A stretch of 64,000 bases of DNA, taken from assembly GCA_050247255.1 (NCBI GenBank), contig JBFWUM010000003.1:1-64000 (forward strand). The letters run 5' to 3'. Both the position numbers and the translations under genes were made by a program. Source of the stretch: JBFWUM01 sp050247255 (GTDB taxonomy: Bacteria > Acidobacteriota > Vicinamibacteria > Vicinamibacterales > UBA2999). This document shows positions 53,684-60,676 of the stretch, piece by piece. The notes below the pieces were generated by a model that was given only the letters and a program-made list of their open reading frames with translations, was not told the origin of the DNA and did no database searches. Position 1 is the stretch's first letter. Each line of letters begins with the position of its first letter.

Positions 53684-53956
53684 GTGGCGGACAAACCGGC
53701 CGGATTCATCGCCCTCAAGTCGCTGAAACAGGGTCCGCCGGACCCAAAGAACGCCATCGCCGAAATCCGGCGTATCTACTTCAAGACGACGAAGAAGACC
53801 ATCGAGCACGACTTCGCCCACGCCATCGAGCTGCTGAAGAGCCTGCCGGACGAGGACACCCGCGACAAGGCGGCAGTGTTCATGGAGGGGCTCAATGAGA
53901 TGCGCAGGGAGTGGATAAAAGAAGGTAGAAGGTCAAAGGTAAAAAGTAAAAGGTAA
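53684..53956 (+). CDS. small hypothetical protein, C-terminus read from a repeat
   Basis: 90-residue, helix-rich soluble protein with no recognised family (ADKPAGFIALKSLKQGPPDP at the start; TIEHDFAHAIELLKSLPDED in the middle). GTG 53684 follows GGAGAGG and is one base after the PolX stop, so it is part of that operon. The last residues (RRSKVKSKR) are translated from the 7-bp array that follows; the native stop has apparently been lost. Confidence 0.65.
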   Translation: MADKPAGFIALKSLKQGPPDPKNAIAEIRRIYFKTTKKTIEHDFAHAIELLKSLPDEDTRDKAAVFMEGLNEMRREWIKEGRRSKVKSKR

Positions 53957-53983
53957 AAAGTAAAAGGTAAAAGGTAAAAGGTA
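53921..53983. repeat. 7-bp direct array, nine units of AAAGGTA type
   Basis: Nine units in perfect register: GAAGGTA, GAAGGTC, then AAAGGTA five times interleaved with AAAAGTA twice. A short return (GGTTCTACC, then TCTTCTC) follows, but there is no full complementary arm. It lies between two converging genes and is AT-rich against a GC-rich background. Confidence 0.92.
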
Positions 53984-53987
53984 GGTT

Positions 53988-54776
53988 CTACCTCTTCTCG
54001 ATCACGACCTTCTTCCGCGCCGTGATGCGAAGGACCTCCGGGATGTTGCGGTCGATCGACAGCATCCGCATGTCGCGGTCGTTCAGCCTGGACAGCAGGT
54101 TCATCGACACGGCGAGCGGGGTCTTCGGGTTCTTGGTCAGCGCCACGACGACCGGGTAGTTCTTGATCCAGGCGCGGGTGTTGGCGATGATGCGCAGCAG
54201 CTCGTCCGAGATCGTCGGCATGCGGGCAATGCTCTCGACCTCGGTTTCGGTCAGCTTCGGGCTGCTGAGCACCCCGACGGCGACCAGCTTGTTCGGGTCG
54301 CGGACCAGGATTGCGCGCTCCTCGCGCGTCCCCTTCATCGCCAGCGACAGCTTCTGCGCAATCGTCATCGCCGCGATCTTCTGCACGGTCGCCGGCCGCT
54401 CCTTCCCTTCCGGGATCGCGTCACCTTCGGGATCGGCATCGGCCGGGGGCGACGTGTCGAGCAGCGGCGCGTCGGCCTCGGCGGCGGCCAGCGGCGACGG
54501 CAGGATGCCGCGGCCGGCAAAGAACGCCTTCAGCTCGCTGGAGGCGTCCGAGCGCGCGAGGAAGGCTTCGACCGATCCACGGGGAATCATCGCCAGCGTC
54601 GCCTCGGCCGCGCGGGCGATCTCGGGGTCCGGGTCGTTGACCAGCAGCACCAGGAGCCCGAGCTGCTCGTGCGCCCGCGGCGCGAGCGCCCCCTGCGCCG
54701 CCAGCAGGCGCACGTCGCGGGCGACGTCGCCACGGCGGAAGAAGTCCAGCAGCGGGGTGCGGAATCCGGCGTCCAT
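53988..54776 (-). CDS. conserved hypothetical helical-repeat protein
   Basis: 262-residue soluble protein. The N-terminal part (about 1-85) looks like HEAT-type helices (VNDPDPEIARAAEATLAMIP). An acidic proline-rich linker (about 105-130) is followed by a well-conserved helical domain (about 130-262): MTIAQKLSLAMKGTREERAI, VRDPNKLVAVGVLSSPKLTE, WIKNYPVVVALTKNPKTPL and SIDRNIPEVLRITARK. I recognise this C-terminal pattern from unnamed proteins of Acidobacteriota and Deltaproteobacteria but know no function. Confidence 0.7.
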   Translation of the reverse strand: MDAGFRTPLLDFFRRGDVARDVRLLAAQGALAPRAHEQLGLLVLLVNDPDPEIARAAEATLAMIPRGSVEAFLARSDASSELKAFFAGRGILPSPLAAAEADAPLLDTSPPADADPEGDAIPEGKERPATVQKIAAMTIAQKLSLAMKGTREERAILVRDPNKLVAVGVLSSPKLTETEVESIARMPTISDELLRIIANTRAWIKNYPVVVALTKNPKTPLAVSMNLLSRLNDRDMRMLSIDRNIPEVLRITARKKVVIEKR

Positions 54777-54791
54777 GGGCGGGTGCGGGCG

Positions 54792-55202
54792 CTAGCGCAG
54801 GCTCAGCACGTAGAGCGCGCCGGCGCCAAGGGCGATGACGATGAGCAGGACGGTGAGGATGCCGACCCAGCGGCGGCGATCCTCGCCGTCCTGCTCGAAG
54901 TCGGGCGGTTCGTAGCGGGTGCCGATGGTCACCGAGTCGTGGGGAAACTGGGCGATGAATTCGCGGACGGTCTGCTCCGGGTCGAGGCCGATCTCGAGCG
55001 CGTACGAGCGGACGAAGGCGCGCGAGAAGATGCCGCCGGGCAGCAGCGAGATGTCGTTGCGCTCCAGCGCCTCCAGGGCCCGCACCGACAGCTTCGTCGT
55101 ATCGGCAATCTGCCGCAGCGAGATCCCGCGCGCCTCCCGCGCCTGCCGCAGCCGCGGGCCGATGTCGACGTCGGCACGCTCTCCCCGGGCCATGGCGGGC
55201 AT
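54792..55202 (-). CDS. RodZ-like helix-turn-helix membrane protein
   Basis: 136 residues: an N-terminal HTH_25-type domain (about 10-75) with IGPRLRQAREARGISLRQIA and LSVRALEALERNDISLLPGG, then a short linker and one transmembrane helix near the C-terminus. This is the front half of RodZ, the MreB-associated shape protein, without the periplasmic domain. ATG at 55202 or 55193. The stop of thiE2 is 1 base upstream of the first, so the genes are joined. Confidence 0.75.
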   Translation of the reverse strand: MPAMARGERADVDIGPRLRQAREARGISLRQIADTTKLSVRALEALERNDISLLPGGIFSRAFVRSYALEIGLDPEQTVREFIAQFPHDSVTIGTRYEPPDFEQDGEDRRRWVGILTVLLIVIALGAGALYVLSLR

Positions 55203-55203
55203 G

Positions 55204-55788
55204 TTAAAGCAAATCCTCCGCGAACAGCGAGATCCCGGCGGCGCCGGCCGCCCCTGCCGCCGCGATGGCATCGAGGCGCCCGCGCGTGACGCCGCCCACC
55301 GCCAGCACGGGCAACGGCACCGCCCCGGCCACCTCGCGGAGCGCGTCGAGGCCGGCCGCAGGGCGTCCCGGCTTGGAGGTTGACTCGAAGACCGTGCCGA
55401 AGAGCAGGTAGTCCAGCCCGCGGCCGCCGGCCGCCGCCCGGGCGGCGTCGATCCCGTGCACCGAGCGTCCAATCAGCCAGCCCGGGGGCGCCACGCGCCG
55501 GACCGCCGCCGCGCTCATCGAATCGGCCCGCAGGTGCACCCCGTGGGCGCCGGCGGCCAGCGCGACGTCGACGCGATCGTTGACGATGACGCGGGTAGTG
55601 GTCCCGCGGACGGCGTCGAGACATCTGCGCACGAGCCCGAGGAGCGGTCCACCGTCGAGATCGCGCTCACGGATCTGCACCAGGTGGACCCCGGCGCGCG
55701 CGGCGCGCGCCACCTGCAGTGGCACGCGCTGCCGCCAGTCCCCGCCCGCCCGCCGCCGATCCGTGATCAGGCAGATGACCGGCCGCAC
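55204..55788 (-). CDS. second thiamine-phosphate synthase-like protein (ThiE/TenI family)
   Basis: 194-residue TIM-barrel protein of the ThiE/TenI group: VHLVQIRERDLDGGPL, TRVIVNDRVDVALAAGAHGV, HLRADSM, LIGRSVHGIDAARAAAG and LPVLAVGGVTRGRLDAI. The pyrophosphate-contacting residues (Q-I-R-E, N-D-R) are present, so activity is plausible. A ThiE also occurs at 16941; this copy lacks the Q-D-D-L-P loop of that one, and TenI-type thiazole isomerase function is an alternative. Tightly packed between the HTH protein and a small membrane protein. Confidence 0.78.
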   Translation of the reverse strand: MRPVICLITDRRRAGGDWRQRVPLQVARAARAGVHLVQIRERDLDGGPLLGLVRRCLDAVRGTTTRVIVNDRVDVALAAGAHGVHLRADSMSAAAVRRVAPPGWLIGRSVHGIDAARAAAGGRGLDYLLFGTVFESTSKPGRPAAGLDALREVAGAVPLPVLAVGGVTRGRLDAIAAAGAAGAAGISLFAEDLL

Positions 55789-56055
55789 TCAGTCCCCCGA
55801 GGTCCCCGAGTGCAGCGTCGTCACCTCCTGGTCGCGGCGCGCCATCAGCAGCGAGACGAGCTCGCGCGCGCCGACGGCCAGGTTGATGACGCCGAGGCCG
55901 GACACGGCGCCGCGGACGAAGTTGTTGGTGATGATGTCCGCCACCAGCGGAAACGCCTGGGCGAAGTAGTTGCGGTCCCAGAAGGCCGACCAGGGAACGA
56001 CGAGCAGCGCGAAGCCCGCCTCGAGAAAGAAGGCGATGAGCAGCAGCCGGGTCAC
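55789..56055 (-). CDS. small membrane protein, function unknown
   Basis: 88 residues from GTG 56055 (VTRLLLIAFFLEAG) with two or three transmembrane segments: FFLEAGFALLVVPWSAFW, a short loop NYFAQAFPLVADII, and VRGAVSGLGVINLAVGARELV. The start overlaps the TPR gene stop (GTGA) and the end abuts thiE2. Nothing identifies its role. Confidence 0.6.
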   Translation of the reverse strand: MTRLLLIAFFLEAGFALLVVPWSAFWDRNYFAQAFPLVADIITNNFVRGAVSGLGVINLAVGARELVSLLMARRDQEVTTLHSGTSGD

Positions 56056-57602
56056 GGCTGCGCACTCCCGGCCTGGGCGCGGGAGAGGCGGTCGATGCGC
56101 AGCGTCACGTCGCGGTAGCCGGGCAGGTCGGCGTTGAGCTCCAGCAGCACCGCCAGCGCGCGCGCCGACTCGCCCACCGATTCGAGCGCGCCGGCCAGGT
56201 CGTAGAGCAGCTTCGCGCCTTCCTCCGGCGATCCCGCCGGCGCCTCGGCGGCCCGCTCGAGCCACTCGATGCCCGGCGCCGCCTCCCCGGCCGCCAGGTA
56301 CAGCCGGCCGAGCTGCGCGCCGGCCTTGAAGCGCCACGCCGGCACCCGGGCCACCGCCCGGAAGCCGGCGATCGCCTCTTCGCGCCGTCCGGCCTGCAGG
56401 TGCGCCATGGCCGCCTCGAACTGCTGCGACGCCTCATCACCCTGCTGCTCGCGGTCGGCCCGCTCGCGCAGCTGCGCGAACACCGATTCGAGCGGCGGCG
56501 CCGGCTCGAAGGCGGTCAGCGTCTCGCTGAGGTCGATCTCGATGGGCTCCACGACGTCTGGCGCAGCCACGTCGACAACCGGAGTCGGGGCCGGATCTGG
56601 CGCGGTTTCCAGCAGGGCACTCCCCTGCGGGGTGCCCAGATTGGCGAAGAAGTCCTCGTCGATCACGAGGTCGCCGCCGCCGCTCAGGTCGTCGAGAATC
56701 ACCTTCGCCTCGGCCGCGCGCCCCTCACGCTGGTAGGCGTCGGCCAGCTGCGCCTGCGCCTCGCGCATGTCGTTCTCAAAGCCGCCGTCCACGCACACGT
56801 CGACCAGCTTGGTGAGCGCCGGGATGTGCGGCACGCGGGCGACGAACGTCCGCAGCTGGTCGGCGGCGCGCCGCAAGTCCCCTTCGAGCAGTGCTGCGTC
56901 GACGACGACTTCGAGGCAGGCGAACGCGCCGCCGACGTCGCCGGCCTCGAGCAGCTGATCGACCAGGCGCACGATGTCGGGCGTCCGCTCCGGCGCATCC
57001 ATGACGACGCGCATGATGCGGCGGATCGCCTCGTCATGCCGTCCCGCCTGCAGATCCTCGAGCGTGAGGTTGAGCGCCAGCGCCGGGTCCGACAGCAGCC
57101 GATCGACGAGCGCGGTCTCCCCCAGCTGATCGGCGGCCTGTGCGGCCGCCAGCTTCGCCGCCGGATCGGCGTCCTCGAGCAGCCCCAGCTTGACCGTGCA
57201 CTCGGCCACGCCGCGGCTGTCGCCCTTGAAGCGGCGCTGGTCGGCGAGCTGCCGGAGGTGCTGGCGCGCATCGACGAACACCCCCTGGCGGGTGGCAATC
57301 TCCGCCAGCCGCAGCAGCGTGTGGTCGTGCGTGCTGTGGACGCGCAGCGCCTTCTTGTAGACCGCCTGCGCCTTCGGCAGGAACCCTTCCTCGAAGAGGA
57401 AGTCGGCGACGCGGGTGAACTGCTCGACGGCGCGGTCGGAGTCGCCGGCGCGCACGTAGAGATCGCCGAGCGCATTGATCGAGGCCCAGTCGCGCGGCTG
57501 CTCCTGCACCAGGCGCACGTATTCCTCGATCGCTCCTTCGAGCTTCCCCTGCCGAAGAGACTTCTCCGCGCGCTTCAGCGCGGCTTCGCGATCGATGGCC
57601 AC
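56052..57602 (-). CDS. TPR-repeat protein
   Basis: 516-residue cytoplasmic protein made mostly of tetratricopeptide repeats in two blocks: about residues 5-285 (KAEKSLRQGKLEGAIEEYVR, INALGDLYVRAGDSDRAVEQ, KAQAVYKKALRVHSTHDHT) and about 390-505 (QFEAAMAHLQAGRREEAIAG, GRLYLAAGEAAPGIEWLERA). An acidic disordered segment (about 305-365) separates them. Similar long TPR proteins occur in Acidobacteriota and Myxococcota without known function. It lies 3 bases after rnhB. Confidence 0.78.
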   Translation of the reverse strand: MAIDREAALKRAEKSLRQGKLEGAIEEYVRLVQEQPRDWASINALGDLYVRAGDSDRAVEQFTRVADFLFEEGFLPKAQAVYKKALRVHSTHDHTLLRLAEIATRQGVFVDARQHLRQLADQRRFKGDSRGVAECTVKLGLLEDADPAAKLAAAQAADQLGETALVDRLLSDPALALNLTLEDLQAGRHDEAIRRIMRVVMDAPERTPDIVRLVDQLLEAGDVGGAFACLEVVVDAALLEGDLRRAADQLRTFVARVPHIPALTKLVDVCVDGGFENDMREAQAQLADAYQREGRAAEAKVILDDLSGGGDLVIDEDFFANLGTPQGSALLETAPDPAPTPVVDVAAPDVVEPIEIDLSETLTAFEPAPPLESVFAQLRERADREQQGDEASQQFEAAMAHLQAGRREEAIAGFRAVARVPAWRFKAGAQLGRLYLAAGEAAPGIEWLERAAEAPAGSPEEGAKLLYDLAGALESVGESARALAVLLELNADLPGYRDVTLRIDRLSRAQAGSAQP

Positions 57603-57605
57603 GAT

Positions 57606-58229
57606 CTAGTCGATCGTATCAAACAGGGATGGCGGCCTGAACGTGCGGCGGTGCAAAGCCGAATAGCCGTGGCGCGCCACGGCGGCGAGGTGATCGGCGG
57701 TGGCATAGCCCTTGTGGCGGTCGTAGCCGTAGCGGGGATCGGTGGCGTGGTGCGCCAGCATCTCGCGATCGCGCGTGACCTTGGCGACGATCGACGCGGC
57801 GGCAATGGCCGCGCACTTGCGATCGCCGTGCAGCACGCCGCGCTGGGCCATCAGCAGGCCGGGAATGCGGAACGCGTCGACGAGGACGAGGTCGGGCAAC
57901 GGCGCGATCGCCATGACCGCGCGCCGCATCGCCTCGAGCGAGGCGCGATGGATGTTGAGCTGGTCGATCTCGGTCGGCGCCACGCCGACCACCGACCAGG
58001 CGACCGCCTTGCGGGTGATGACGCCGTACAGCCGCTCGCGCTCGGCGGCGGTGATCATCTTGGAGTCGAAGAGGCCGGGAATGTGGCGGGCGGGGTCGAG
58101 CACGACCGCGGCAGCGACGACCGGGCCGGCGAGGCAGCCGCGCCCGACTTCGTCGCAGCCGGCGATGCGGGAGAACCCCCAGCGGCGCAGGGAGTTCTCG
58201 AGCGTCCGCAACGCCCGGACTTTCACCAT
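57606..58229 (-). CDS. rnhB: ribonuclease HII
   Basis: Removes ribonucleotides from DNA and RNA-DNA hybrids. 207 residues; active-site segment IAGCDEVGRGCLAGPVVAAA (Asp-Glu), later Asp in LVLVDAFRIPG and Asp in DPRYGYDRHKGYAT. A short basic N-terminal extension precedes the core. It lies next to rplS in the common trmD-rplS-rnhB order. Confidence 0.95.
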   Translation of the reverse strand: MVKVRALRTLENSLRRWGFSRIAGCDEVGRGCLAGPVVAAAVVLDPARHIPGLFDSKMITAAERERLYGVITRKAVAWSVVGVAPTEIDQLNIHRASLEAMRRAVMAIAPLPDLVLVDAFRIPGLLMAQRGVLHGDRKCAAIAAASIVAKVTRDREMLAHHATDPRYGYDRHKGYATADHLAAVARHGYSALHRRTFRPPSLFDTID

Positions 58230-58241
58230 GGGACGGCCGTG

Positions 58242-58589
58242 CTACTGGACGCGCTTGGTTTCCTTCATGCGCGCCGCCTTCCCCTTCAGGTTGCGCAGGA
58301 AGTACAGCTTGGCGCGCCGCACGCGGGCCGACCGCACGACGTCGACCTTGGCGATGGTCGGCGAGTGCAGCGGGAAGATGCGCTCGACACCCTGGCCGAA
58401 CGACACCTTGCGCACGGTGAACGACGCGCGCGCGCCGCCGCGGTGCAGGCCGATGACGATGCCCTCGAAGATCTGGATGCGTTCCTTGTCGCCTTCGCGG
58501 ACCTTCACGTGCACCCGCACCGTGTCGCCCGACTTCATGTCCGGGCGCTCAGCCAGCTGCGCCTTCTCAATCAGTTCCAACGCGCTCAT
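58242..58589 (-). CDS. rplS: 50S ribosomal protein L19
   Basis: 115-residue large-subunit protein at the subunit interface. Signatures: SGDTVRVHVKVREGDKERIQ, FEGIVIGLHRGGARASFTVR, SFGQGVERIFPLHSP and RAKLYFLRNLKGKAARMKE. Normal length. A GGAG-type site (AAGGAG on the minus strand) sits 8 bases before the ATG, just after the 7-bp array that separates it from trmD. Confidence 0.97.
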   Translation of the reverse strand: MSALELIEKAQLAERPDMKSGDTVRVHVKVREGDKERIQIFEGIVIGLHRGGARASFTVRKVSFGQGVERIFPLHSPTIAKVDVVRSARVRRAKLYFLRNLKGKAARMKETKRVQ

Positions 58590-58607
58590 CGCTCTGTCTC
58601 CTTGTCA

Positions 58608-58669
58608 GGTCAAAGGTCAAAGGTGGACGGTCAAAGGTACCTTTGCCCTTTGACCTCTAACCTTTGCCC
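58608..58669. repeat. 7-bp array, inverted arms, unit GGTCAAA
   Basis: The left arm (58608-58635) has GGTCAAA, GGTCAAA, GGTGGAC, GGTCAAA. The right arm (58642-58669) has TTTGCCC, TTTGACC, TCTAACC, TTTGCCC. The 6-base centre GGTACC is itself palindromic. The right arm supplies the last codons and the stop of trmD. Confidence 0.9.
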
Positions 58670-59394
58670 TGCTTGATCTCTTCGAGCAGTGCGCGCTCCT
58701 CATCGTCGAGCGCCGCCTGCTCGAGCAGCTCCGGGCGCCGCGCCAGCGTGCGCGCCAGGGCCGCCTTCTTTCGCCACCGCCGGACCTCCGCGTGGTGCCC
58801 CGAGAGCAGCACCTGCGGCACCTGCAGCCCGCCATACTCGGCCGGCCGCGTGTAATGCGGGTAGTCCAGCAGTCCCCGCGAAAACGACTCGTCCACCACC
58901 GACTGCTCGTCGCCGACCACGCCCGGCACCAACCGGCTCACCGCGTCGATGACGATCAACGCCGGCAGCTCGCCGCCGCTCACCACGAAGTCGCCGAGCG
59001 ACACTTCCTCGGCGCCAACCAGCGCCGGCACCCGCTCGTCGATCCCCTCGTAGCGCCCGCACAGCAGCGCGACGTGCGACAGCCGGCTCCACCGCTCGGC
59101 ATCCGCCTGCCGGAAGGGACGCCCCTGCGGCGACATCAGCAGCACCACATCCGGCGTCCCGCGGCGGGCGCGGATGTCGTCCACCGCCTTCGCCAGCGGC
59201 TCCACCTTCATCACCATGCCCGGGCCGCCGCCGTAGGGCATGTCGTCGACGCTGCGATGCCGATCCGCCGTGTAGTCCCGCAGGTCGTGGATCGCCACGT
59301 CCAGCAGCCCGCGCTCAATGCCCCGGCTGACGACCCCTTCCGCGAGCCCCGCGGCGATCGTGCCCGGGAAGATCGTCACGACGTCGAACTTCAT
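58657..59394 (-). CDS. trmD: tRNA (guanine37-N1)-methyltransferase
   Basis: Makes m1G37 in tRNAs with G36, preventing frameshifts. 245 residues of the SPOUT trefoil-knot type: FDVVTIFPGTIAAGLAEGVV, DDMPYGGGPGMVMK, HVALLCGRYEGIDERV (SAM knot), SLGDFVVSGGELPALIVID and PHYTRPAEYGGLQVPQVLLS. The final KGKG-stop is read from 7-bp repeat units. Its start overlaps rimM by 80 bases. Confidence 0.96.
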   Translation of the reverse strand: MKFDVVTIFPGTIAAGLAEGVVSRGIERGLLDVAIHDLRDYTADRHRSVDDMPYGGGPGMVMKVEPLAKAVDDIRARRGTPDVVLLMSPQGRPFRQADAERWSRLSHVALLCGRYEGIDERVPALVGAEEVSLGDFVVSGGELPALIVIDAVSRLVPGVVGDEQSVVDESFSRGLLDYPHYTRPAEYGGLQVPQVLLSGHHAEVRRWRKKAALARTLARRPELLEQAALDDEERALLEEIKQGKG

Positions 59395-59896
59395 TCAGCT
59401 CCAGCAGCCCCTCGGGCAGCTCGACGACGATCCGCCGCGCGGCGACGTCGATCTCGCGGCAGATGTCCTCCGCCAGCGGGACCAGGATCTCGCCGCGGTC
59501 GCCGGTCACCACCAGCCGGCTGCTGCCGGCGCCGCCCTCGACCCTGGCCACAACGCCGACCGCCTGTCCCGCCGCATCCACCACCGCGCAGCCGGCCAGC
59601 TGGTGCTCGTAATACCGGCCCGGCGCCAGCGGCTGCAGCGACGTCTCGGGCACCCGCAGTTCCTGGCCCGCCAGCTGCTGCGCGTCCTCGACGCTGCCGA
59701 CCCCCGCGAACGCCACAACCGGCCGGTTGCCCTGCCGCCGTGACTCGGTCACCGTGAGTTGCGCCTCGCCGGCGCCTGAACGCGTCCAGAGCGTGGCGCC
59801 CGCCGCAAACCGTTCGTCGACGAAATCGGTCTCCGGGTTCACCACCACGTGGCCCTTCAGGCCATGCGGGCGCGCCACGGTTCCGACCAGCACCAT
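59315..59896 (-). CDS. rimM: ribosome maturation factor RimM
   Basis: Assists 16S rRNA 3'-domain folding and binds S19. 193 residues from ATG 59896 (MVLVGTVARPHGLKGHV, the family N-terminus), with a PRC barrel in the C-terminal half (YYEHQLAGCAVVDAAGQAVG; EILVPLAEDICREIDVAAR). The usual end ELPEGLLELNE is followed by about 27 extra residues read inside trmD in another frame, so the two genes overlap by 80 bases. An upstream in-frame ATG (59974) would add a leader translated from a 7-bp array and is rejected. Confidence 0.92.
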   Translation of the reverse strand: MVLVGTVARPHGLKGHVVVNPETDFVDERFAAGATLWTRSGAGEAQLTVTESRRQGNRPVVAFAGVGSVEDAQQLAGQELRVPETSLQPLAPGRYYEHQLAGCAVVDAAGQAVGVVARVEGGAGSSRLVVTGDRGEILVPLAEDICREIDVAARRIVVELPEGLLELNEVRRRDDLPGHDRRGARGRGRQPGH

Positions 59897-59920
59897 CTCA
59901 TCGAAGCGGGCTGTTTCCGC

Positions 59921-60085
59921 AGTTCCTGGTTCCTTGTTCCGACTTCCCCGTTCGTGTTCAGGTTCGAATCTCATCGTCGGCCGTCTGAGACAACACCTGC
60001 CGATGGAAATGTTCTCGACCTGTCAACCGTGCACCAGTCGAACGTGAACACGAACCAAGAACCCGGAACGAGGAAGCGGAACTGC
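59921..60085. repeat. 7-bp array, widely spaced inverted arms, unit GTTCCNG
   Basis: The left arm (59921-59955 and on) has AGTTCCT, GGTTCCT, TGTTCCG, ACTTCCC, CGTTCGT. The right arm (60039-60085) has CGAACGT, GAACACG, AACCAAG, AACCCGG, AACGAGG, AAGCGGA. About 70 bases of unique sequence (59968-60038) lie between them. The array fills the khpA-rimM gap and starts 5 bases after the khpA stop. Confidence 0.85.
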
Positions 60086-60090
60086 GCCGC

Positions 60091-60363
60091 TCAGTCCCGT
60101 ATATCCAGCTGCGCGCGCACCCCGTGCTTTTCGGCGGTGAGCGCCACCAGCGTCCGCAGCGCGGCGGCGGTCCGCCCCTGCCGGCCGATGATCTTGCCCA
60201 TGTCGCCCGGGGCCGTCGTCAGCTCCAGCACCGTCATCCCCCGCCGCTCGGTCTCGGTGACCTGGACCGCGTCCGGGTGATCGACCAGCGCCCTGGCGAC
60301 CACCTCGACGACGCTGCGCAGCGGGCTGCTCTCGCTTGCCCCGAGCGGAGCCGAGGGGCTCAT
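60091..60363 (-). CDS. khpA: RNA-binding KH-domain protein KhpA
   Basis: 90-residue single KH-domain protein. The core VVEVVARALVDHPDAVQV leads into the GxxG loop KIIGRQGRTAAALRTLV, the KH RNA-binding signature. In Firmicutes KhpA pairs with KhpB (Jag) to bind many RNAs. The ATG at 60363 overlaps the rpsP TAA by one base. The first 12 residues (SPSAPLGASESS) are read from a GC-rich hairpin repeat (60338-60359, GCCCC/GGGGC) and look added. Gene order rpsP-khpA-rimM-trmD is conserved. Confidence 0.92.
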   Translation of the reverse strand: MSPSAPLGASESSPLRSVVEVVARALVDHPDAVQVTETERRGMTVLELTTAPGDMGKIIGRQGRTAAALRTLVALTAEKHGVRAQLDIRD

Positions 60364-60638
60364 TACTGCGCGACGACCGGCTCGGCCGGCGCCGAGAGAT
60401 CCTTCGACAGGTGCTTGGCCAGCAGCGTGCGCACCGAGTCGGAGGGCTTCGCGCCCTTGCTCAGCCAGTGCTGGACGCGCTCCTTGTTCAGGGCGACCTC
60501 CGCCGGCTTGCTCCGGGGGTTGTAGGTCCCCAGGTTCTCCACGATGTCGCTCTGCAGCGCCGAGCGCCCTTCCGAGACCACCACGCGGAAGAACGGCTTC
60601 TTCTTCGAGCCCACCCGCGTCATTCGAATCGACAGCAT
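60363..60638 (-). CDS. rpsP: 30S ribosomal protein S16
   Basis: 91-residue small-subunit protein. The N-terminus LSIRMTRVGSKKKPFFRVVV and the later NLGTYNPRSKPAEVALNKER are typical. The C-terminal tail (LSAPAEPVVAQ) is short and flexible. It is separated from ffh upstream by a short 7-bp array and coupled to khpA. Confidence 0.97.
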   Translation of the reverse strand: MLSIRMTRVGSKKKPFFRVVVSEGRSALQSDIVENLGTYNPRSKPAEVALNKERVQHWLSKGAKPSDSVRTLLAKHLSKDLSAPAEPVVAQ

Positions 60639-60645
60639 CGATCTA

Positions 60646-60673
60646 GTTCCTCGTGCCTAGTGCCTGGTGCCTA
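60646..60673. repeat. 7-bp direct array, unit GTGCCTA
   Basis: Four units in register: GTTCCTC, GTGCCTA, GTGCCTG, GTGCCTA. There is one arm only. It fills the 38-base gap between ffh and rpsP. Confidence 0.8.
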
Positions 60674-60676
60674 GGT

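Noticed and set aside
53921..53983. CRISPR array
   Set aside because: Units are 7 bp, directly abutting, with no spacers and no cas genes nearby.
59897..59974. Upstream start of RimM at 59974
   Set aside because: The extra residues (RFEPEHERGSRNKEPG) are the translation of a 7-bp array; the family N-terminus begins at MVLVGTVARPHG.
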